From Opitutaceae bacterium (GTDB lineage: Bacteria > Verrucomicrobiota > Verrucomicrobiia > Opitutales > Opitutaceae): 38,421 nt of DNA. The notes below the pieces were generated by a model, which was not told the origin of the DNA, ran no database searches, and was given only the letters and a program-made list of their open reading frames with translations. Position 1 is the first letter of the stretch. Every line of letters begins with the position of its first letter. Position numbers and translations under genes: made by a program. This document shows, one piece after another, positions 33,837-38,421 of the stretch. The stretch spans positions 1-38,421 of the forward strand of contig JAIXVP010000422.1 of NCBI GenBank assembly GCA_027482905.1. The letters are read 5' to 3'.

Positions 33837-33872
33837 CACGCCCGACACCATAAATTCACGAAGCCGGGCGTG
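33837..33872. promoter_or_regulatory. Inverted repeat upstream of the phytase-like gene
   Basis: CACGCCCG (33837-33844) and CGGGCGTG (33865-33872) form a perfect 8-base inverted repeat. The 20-base loop is the only A/T-richer stretch of this gap and holds CATAAATT, a possible -10 element. An operator flanking the promoter is one reading; a hairpin ending the transglutaminase transcript is another, though no T-run follows. Confidence 0.35.
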
Positions 33873-33913
33873 CCAGCCTCATGCCCGCGGCCCATTCATG
33901 GCGCGGTCCATCC

Positions 33914-35605
33914 ATGAACAAATCCCTCCTCGCTTCCTTCGCCGGCGCCGCCGCGCTCCTCGCCTCCGCCCCGCTCGCCTCGGGTCAGATCAGCTCCTCC
34001 AACCGCACCTTGGTCGGCACCAACGTCGTTTCCTCCTCCTCGGCCGCCTCCACCACCATCGGCGGCCTGACCTTCACCAACGAGGGCCTCGTCGGCGTCG
34101 GTCGCATCGCCGCCGGCACCACCGACGCCTGGGGTGAGACTCTCGGCTCGGTCTCCGGTCTCCAGGTCACCGGCTGGACCAACAACGGCGGCGGCGCCTA
34201 CTCCGGCACCTTCAACATCCTGCCCGACCGCGGCTACAACGGGGCCACCTTCTCGAACTACGCCGCCCGCATCCAGTCGGTCGATTTCACCTTCACGCCC
34301 TACACCGGCTCCGCCACCAGCGGCGTGGCCCAGAACCAGTTCGCCCTCACCTACAACCCGACGAACTCGATCAAGTTCACCTACGATTCCGACCCCGGCG
34401 TCGGCGTCAGCCTCCGCACCACCACCGGCCTCGTGCCCGACTCCACCACCACCGTCGCCGGCGCCTCCGTGCCCTACGTGACCGTCTCCAACGGCGCCGG
34501 CACCAACACCACCACCGGCACCACCTCGACCATCAACAAGTTCTCGGTCGACGCCGAGGCCCTCGTCCTGAAGCCCGACGGCTCCGGCTGGATCGGCGAC
34601 GAATACGGCGCGAACGTCTACCACTTCAACAGCGCCAAGGTCATCGACGGCGTGCTGGGCAAACCCGCCGCCACCGTCCCCACCCTGTCCGGCTCCGCCA
34701 ACTACAGCTCCGAGGTCACCCCCACCACCGGCCGCCGCGGCAACCAGGGCATGGAAGGCCTCAGCCTCTCGCCCGACGGCACCAAACTCGTCGGCCTCAT
34801 GCAGAGCGCGCTCGTGCAGGACTCCGGCTCCGGCAACCAGGGCCGTTTCAACACCCGCCTCATGGTGTGGGACGTCGGCTCCAACAACGCCCCCGCCGCC
34901 GTCGCCGCCGAATACGTGCTCCAGCTGCCGGTCGGCAACGACACCGGCGCCGGCGCCGCCAACAAGACCTTCGCCCAGAGCGAGATCATCGTCCTCGACG
35001 CCACCCACATCCTCGTGCTCGCCCGCGATAGCAACGGCAAGGGCATCAACAGCTCCGCCACCACCACCTACGACGTCTCCCCGGTCTACAAGAGCATCCT
35101 CCTCGTCGATCTCGCCAACGCCACCAACATCGCCGGCACCGGCTTCGACGCCACCGCCGGCGACATCACCCCCAGCGGCAGCACCCTCTCCCCGACCATC
35201 ACCGCCGTCACCTGGACCGAGGCGGTCAACCTGCTGAACACCTTCCAGCTCGGGAAATTCGATCTCAACGTGAACTCCGGCAAGAACGCCGACGCCAACT
35301 CCCTCTCGGAGAAGTGGGAAGGCCTGTCGCTCGTTCCCACCGGCGTGGCCAACGAGTATTTCCTCTTCGTCGCCAACGACAACGACTTCATCAGCGGGGC
35401 CACCATCATGAACGGCTTCAACGACACCTTGAACTCCCCGATCGACGTCGTCACCGCCAACGGCCTGCCCGTGGCCAACGACACGATGTTCCTCGCCTAC
35501 CGCGTGACCATCGCCAGCGCCATCCCCGAGCCCGCCTCCTCGGCCGCCCTCGCCGGCCTGGCCCTCCTCGGCCTCGCCGCCGTCCGCCGCCGCAACGTTC
35601 GCTGA
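33914..35605 (+). CDS. Secreted phytase-like (esterase-like) PEP-CTERM protein
   Basis: A 563-residue exported protein. An N-terminal signal peptide (MNKSLLASFAGAAALLASAP, cleavage probably after 'ASG' or nearby) is followed by a body rich in Thr, Ser, Asn and Gly. It carries phytase-like/esterase-like beta-propeller features: 'FSVDAEALVLKPDGSGWIGD', 'NQGMEGLSLSPDGTKLVG' and 'EKWEGLSLVPTG'. The C-terminus is a PEP-CTERM signal: PEP at 538-540, a hydrophobic helix (SAALAGLALLGLAAV) and RRRNVR. It is expected at the cell envelope. The ATG at 33914 directly precedes the signal peptide. A strong terminator follows at 35629. The actual substrate is unknown. Confidence 0.85.
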   Translation: MNKSLLASFAGAAALLASAPLASGQISSSNRTLVGTNVVSSSSAASTTIGGLTFTNEGLVGVGRIAAGTTDAWGETLGSVSGLQVTGWTNNGGGAYSGTFNILPDRGYNGATFSNYAARIQSVDFTFTPYTGSATSGVAQNQFALTYNPTNSIKFTYDSDPGVGVSLRTTTGLVPDSTTTVAGASVPYVTVSNGAGTNTTTGTTSTINKFSVDAEALVLKPDGSGWIGDEYGANVYHFNSAKVIDGVLGKPAATVPTLSGSANYSSEVTPTTGRRGNQGMEGLSLSPDGTKLVGLMQSALVQDSGSGNQGRFNTRLMVWDVGSNNAPAAVAAEYVLQLPVGNDTGAGAANKTFAQSEIIVLDATHILVLARDSNGKGINSSATTTYDVSPVYKSILLVDLANATNIAGTGFDATAGDITPSGSTLSPTITAVTWTEAVNLLNTFQLGKFDLNVNSGKNADANSLSEKWEGLSLVPTGVANEYFLFVANDNDFISGATIMNGFNDTLNSPIDVVTANGLPVANDTMFLAYRVTIASAIPEPASSAALAGLALLGLAAVRRRNVR

Positions 35606-35622
35606 TCCATCTCCGCGGCGAT

Positions 35623-37587
35623 CTACAAGCCGGGGCGCCCTTCGCCGGGCCCCCGGCTTTTTTGCGTCTCCACGTCCTCCGCCTCCGCGCTGCGCACCGC
35701 CCGAGCGCCCACCCAGACGCTCGACCCGACCATGAGCAAGGCCGCCGCCACCGGGTGCAGGCACCCCGCCGCCGCCAGCGCCATGCCCGCGAGATTGTAG
35801 CCGGCCGCAAACCGCAGATTCGTCCGCACACCCGCCGCCACCCGACGCGCCACCTTCACCGCCTCCGGCAAAGACCGCAAATCGTCCCCCGCGCACACCG
35901 CCATCGCCGCCGCCCGGGCCAACGCGCTCCCGCCCCGCAATGCCAGCGCGCCCGTCGCCGCGCCCATCGCGGCGGCGTCGTTCACCCCGTCGCCCGCGAA
36001 CAACACCCGCCGCCCCTCCGCCGTGAGCGCCGCCACCCGCGCGCGTTTTTCCTCCGGGGTCAGCCCCGCCCGCACCGCCACCCCCGCGACCTCGGCCGGA
36101 GCCCGCGCGTCGCCGGTCAATACCTCCAGCTCCAAGCCGAGCCCGCGCAGCCCCGCCACCGTTTCGGCCAGACCATCCCGCCAACGCTCGTCCAGCGTCG
36201 CCCGCGCCGCCACCACGCCGTCGACCGACACCCACACCGTCTTGCCGTCCTCCGGCCCATCCGCGCCGCCGCCGGCGAAACCCCGCTCGCCCACCCGCAC
36301 CCGCCCGACCCACGCGACCGCGCCCTCGACCCCCGCCCCCGGTTCGAACCGACGCTCCAGCGCCACCGACAGCGACGCCGACTCCGCCGCGAGCGCCCGC
36401 CCCACCGGGTGGTCCACGCCTCGTTCCACCGCCGCCACCGCCGCTTTCAACTCTTCCGCGCGCCCGGCCCAAGAGGGTTCAAAATCCCAGCGCCGCACCA
36501 CCAGCGCCTCCTCCGAGAGCGTGCCGGTCTTGTCGAAACACACCCGATCGACCTCCGCCAACGCCTCCAGGAAATCCGCGCTGCGCGCCACGATCCCAAG
36601 CCTCGCCAGCCGCGCCAGCCCGCCCCACACAGCCACCGGCGTCGCAAGTCCCATCGCGCAGGGACAGGCGACCAGCAGGACGGCCATGGCGTTGAACAAG
36701 GCCCGCGACCACGGCGCGCCCGCCCCCAGCCACCAGCCGAAAAACGTCGCCAAACTCGCCCCCGCCACCACCGGCAGCCACCACGCCATCAAGCGGTCGG
36801 CCCTGGCCTGGAAACGCGAGGGCGCCAGCCGGGCCTCCATCACCGCGCGCAAAACACCGTCCAACCGCCGCGGGCCCTCCTCCGCCGTCACCACCAGCCG
36901 GCCATCGAGCGCGCGCGACCCCGCCCAGACCCGGTCGCCCGGCCCGCGCGCCACCGGCCGCCATTCACCGGTCAGGGCCGCCTCGTCCATGTAGGCCCGC
37001 CCCTCGGCGATCACACCATCCACGCAGATCGCCCCGCCCGCCGCCACCGCCACGCGCTCCCCGCCGCGCAAAGCCGCCACCGGCCGGGTTTCCTCCCGCC
37101 CGTCCGCCGCGAGCACCACGCAGCGATCAAATTTTTCCGCCTCCGCCTCCGCCGCCCGCAGGGCCGCCGCCCGGCTGCGCGCCCCGGCCAGTTTACCCAG
37201 GGTGTGGACCACCACCAGCACCGCCACCACCTCGTAGTAGATCGAGCCCGTGCCGGTCAGCGTGCTGGTAAGCGAACCGCCCAGCGCCCCCAACAGGGTG
37301 AGCAGGAACAGCAGGTCGATGGTCACCCGCCGCGTCCGCAGCGCCTCCCGGGCTCCGCCCAGCAGATCCCGTCCCAAGAAAATCAATACGCCGAGCGCGC
37401 TGGCCAGCAGTCCGCCGTGCACCAGCCAGTAGGCCGCGCCTTCGGCCGGGGTCAGGTTGACCGCGAGGGAAAACACCATCGCCTGAGCCGCCACGGCCGC
37501 GCCGATCCCGATCCGCAACCAGGCCGAGGACGCCGCCCGTGCGTCTCCCCGGACGCCGGGTTCGGGATCGGATTCGGAGGAGGACAT
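35623..37587 (-). CDS. Copper-type P1B ATPase (heavy-metal translocating)
   Basis: A 654-residue P-type ATPase without an N-terminal HMA metal-binding domain. Key sites: TGE 206-208 (actuator), CPC 308-310 in 'VLLVACPCAMGLATP', phosphorylated D352 in DKTGT, HP at 393-394 and GDGVND 532-537. Y597-N598 in helix 7 and M619-xx-S622-S623 in helix 8 match the P1B-1 Cu(I) selectivity pattern. It would move Cu(I) out of the cytoplasm, either for detoxification or for cytochrome oxidase assembly. The ATG at 37587 is downstream of tRNA-Leu. The last codons (KSRGPGEGRPGL) are encoded by the terminator hairpin of the opposite gene. Confidence 0.92.
   Translation of the reverse strand: MSSSESDPEPGVRGDARAASSAWLRIGIGAAVAAQAMVFSLAVNLTPAEGAAYWLVHGGLLASALGVLIFLGRDLLGGAREALRTRRVTIDLLFLLTLLGALGGSLTSTLTGTGSIYYEVVAVLVVVHTLGKLAGARSRAAALRAAEAEAEKFDRCVVLAADGREETRPVAALRGGERVAVAAGGAICVDGVIAEGRAYMDEAALTGEWRPVARGPGDRVWAGSRALDGRLVVTAEEGPRRLDGVLRAVMEARLAPSRFQARADRLMAWWLPVVAGASLATFFGWWLGAGAPWSRALFNAMAVLLVACPCAMGLATPVAVWGGLARLARLGIVARSADFLEALAEVDRVCFDKTGTLSEEALVVRRWDFEPSWAGRAEELKAAVAAVERGVDHPVGRALAAESASLSVALERRFEPGAGVEGAVAWVGRVRVGERGFAGGGADGPEDGKTVWVSVDGVVAARATLDERWRDGLAETVAGLRGLGLELEVLTGDARAPAEVAGVAVRAGLTPEEKRARVAALTAEGRRVLFAGDGVNDAAAMGAATGALALRGGSALARAAAMAVCAGDDLRSLPEAVKVARRVAAGVRTNLRFAAGYNLAGMALAAAGCLHPVAAALLMVGSSVWVGARAVRSAEAEDVETQKSRGPGEGRPGL
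35629..35663 (+). terminator. Rho-independent terminator of the phytase-like gene
   Basis: GCCGGGG (35629-35635) pairs perfectly with CCCCGGC (35651-35657), with a further GCCC/GGGC inner stem, followed by six T residues at 35658-35663. It lies 24 bases after the PEP-CTERM gene stop. The whole hairpin is inside the 3' coding end of the opposite-strand ATPase gene; no T-run exists on that side, so it terminates plus-strand transcription only. Confidence 0.88.
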
Positions 37588-37607
37588 GGGGCGAGGCGCG
37601 AAAACGA

Positions 37608-37619
37608 GCCTCCGGAGGC
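37608..37619. promoter_or_regulatory. Perfect palindrome before the copper ATPase
   Basis: GCCTCCGGAGGC is a perfect 12-base palindrome about 20 bases before the ATPase ATG, flanked on both sides by AAAACG. It lies between tRNA-Leu and the ATPase on the same strand. It might be an operator for a metal-responsive regulator or a small hairpin after the tRNA. Chance occurrence is possible in GC-rich DNA. Confidence 0.3.
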
Positions 37620-37644
37620 GAAAACGCAAAACCATCCGCTCAGC

Positions 37645-37728
37645 TGGTGCCCGGGACAGGACTCGAACCTGCACACCTTTCGATAAGGGCTTCTAAGACC
37701 CTCGTGTCTGCCATTCCACCACCCGGGC
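37645..37728 (-). tRNA. tRNA-Leu (UAG)
   Basis: An 84-base class II tRNA on the minus strand. The acceptor GCCCGGG pairs with CCCGGGC, followed by A73 and encoded CCA. The anticodon loop CTTAGAA gives anticodon UAG, and a long variable arm (TATCGAAAGGTG region) is present as expected for leucine. The T arm GCAGG-TTCGAGT-CCTGT is intact. It lies 57 bases upstream of the copper ATPase start on the same strand. Confidence 0.95.
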
Positions 37729-37850
37729 GATGAGCCAGCGCGTCCCTCCGACGCACCCGCATCGAATGTCGTTCGCGCCCGCGGCCGCAAGGCCCGACTT
37801 TGCCGCTCGATCCTTGTGCGCCGACTACGTCGAGCCACCCGGACGGTGGT

Positions 37851-38288
37851 TCACGCCTTCCCGGACGAGGTGTCGGTCTTGCCGTCTACGGTCCCGGCGT
37901 CGCTTTTCTTGCCTTGGAACGGAGCCGCCGAGTGGTCGTCCGCCGGATCGAGACCGGTCAGCTCGGGATGCAGAACCTCGCGCACCAGCCGGCGCATGCG
38001 TCGCGACGAGACCCGCAGATTCAGAGTAACGCGGGAAAATCCGACGTTCTCCGGGTGGTGCGCGAAATCCTCGGATTCGTTGAAAAATTCCCGAAACCGG
38101 CGCAGCCGGGCGACGGATTGGACAAAATCATGGTCGGCCACGAAATGCCTCGGCCAGAGCAGTCGGATGACAGGCGCGACCAACTTCGCGTGCGGGTAGA
38201 GTGTCTCGTTAAAAACCGCCCTTTCGTAATCTGCCTGCTCAATCTTGCGCTGGGCGCAATACATCGCGCCAAAGGTGGTTTCGTTCAT
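37851..38288 (-). CDS. Hypothetical protein
   Basis: A 145-residue protein I do not recognise. The first 110 residues look like a compact folded domain rich in aromatic and charged residues: 'FGAMYCAQRKIEQADYERAV', 'PVIRLLWPRHFVADHDFVQS', 'RLRRFREFFNESEDF' and 'RVSSRRMRRLVREVL'. The last 35 are Asp/Ser/Gly/Lys-rich and probably disordered. No signal peptide or membrane helix is seen. The ATG at 38288 gives a natural N-terminus, but an ATG at 38333 preceded by GGGGA is an alternative start that would add 15 residues. Coding is supported by amino-acid composition, not by homology. Confidence 0.6.
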   Translation of the reverse strand: MNETTFGAMYCAQRKIEQADYERAVFNETLYPHAKLVAPVIRLLWPRHFVADHDFVQSVARLRRFREFFNESEDFAHHPENVGFSRVTLNLRVSSRRMRRLVREVLHPELTGLDPADDHSAAPFQGKKSDAGTVDGKTDTSSGKA

Positions 38289-38421
38289 GGGGGACAAAGA
38301 AGCTGAAGGGGTGTGACCTGCCGGGGTGTGCATAAATTTCCCCAAAGCGATCAGAGTGTAAAAACCTTACTCGTGAGCATAACTACATAAGGCAAGCGAA
38401 GGGTGCCCATCCGTCCGGCTA

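Noticed and set aside
1-38421. CRISPR arrays, insertion sequences, integrases, phage genes, parS sites or rRNA.
   Set aside because: No spaced direct repeats, transposase or integrase motifs, parS-like palindromes near parA, or rRNA sequence were seen on either strand.

Overview
The window is very GC-rich with dense, tightly packed genes on both strands and strong GCC/CGC/CTC codon preference. The gene content fits a Verrucomicrobiota bacterium, most likely Opitutaceae. The pointers are two PEP-CTERM proteins, an ECF sigma factor with the 'FPATRWSLV' N-terminus overlapping a membrane Ser/Thr kinase with a lectin/GH16-like sensor domain, a DUF4013 membrane protein and a large glycosyltransferase cluster. 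This placement is inferred from gene families; no rRNA is present. I see no phage, insertion sequence, integrase or CRISPR array, so the window looks like chromosomal core plus a surface-glycan locus.

Layout. 1-2.8 kb: tail of a PEP-CTERM protein, YqgE, a dCMP deaminase divergent from a Nif3-family protein, and the ribosome-assembly GTPase EngB. 2.9-6.3 kb (minus strand): tRNA-Cys, RNase III, two ABC-2 permeases without a visible ATPase, and a ParA ATPase. 6.5-7.6 kb: a bacterial PRMT-like methyltransferase. 7.6-9.8 kb: menE and menC of menaquinone synthesis, overlapping. 9.9-12.4 kb: the sigma factor/kinase pair. 12.5-13.7 kb: serS.

13.9-24.0 kb is a surface polysaccharide region: an MsbA-like ABC exporter, a GT-A glycosyltransferase, a polysaccharide pyruvyl transferase coupled to a nitroreductase-like protein, a fused GT4-GT2 enzyme, a GT8-like enzyme, a CgeB-like glycosyltransferase and a GT10 fucosyltransferase-like enzyme. 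Together these could build, decorate and export a cell-surface glycan.

24.0-30.2 kb is housekeeping: a family-4-type uracil-DNA glycosylase, riboflavin synthase, a DUF4013 protein, farnesyl diphosphate synthase (ispA), PTS enzyme I (ptsI) and ispE. IspE and IspA feed isoprenoid synthesis, which also supplies the side chain for menaquinone (menC/menE). 30.3-33.8 kb holds a circularly permuted ATP-grasp/Alpha-E fusion protein followed by a transglutaminase-like protein, a widespread predicted peptide-ligase system of unknown product. 33.9-38.3 kb: a secreted phytase-like PEP-CTERM protein with a strong terminator, a copper-type P1B ATPase, tRNA-Leu(UAG) and a small conserved-looking hypothetical.

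No gene-free stretch exceeds 300 bases. The longest gaps are 25580-25812 (leader of riboflavin synthase) and 3000-3193 (between rnc and tRNA-Cys); I see no convincing gene or RNA in either. Start codons were chosen by family length and alignment logic, because Shine-Dalgarno sequences are weak or absent before most genes here.
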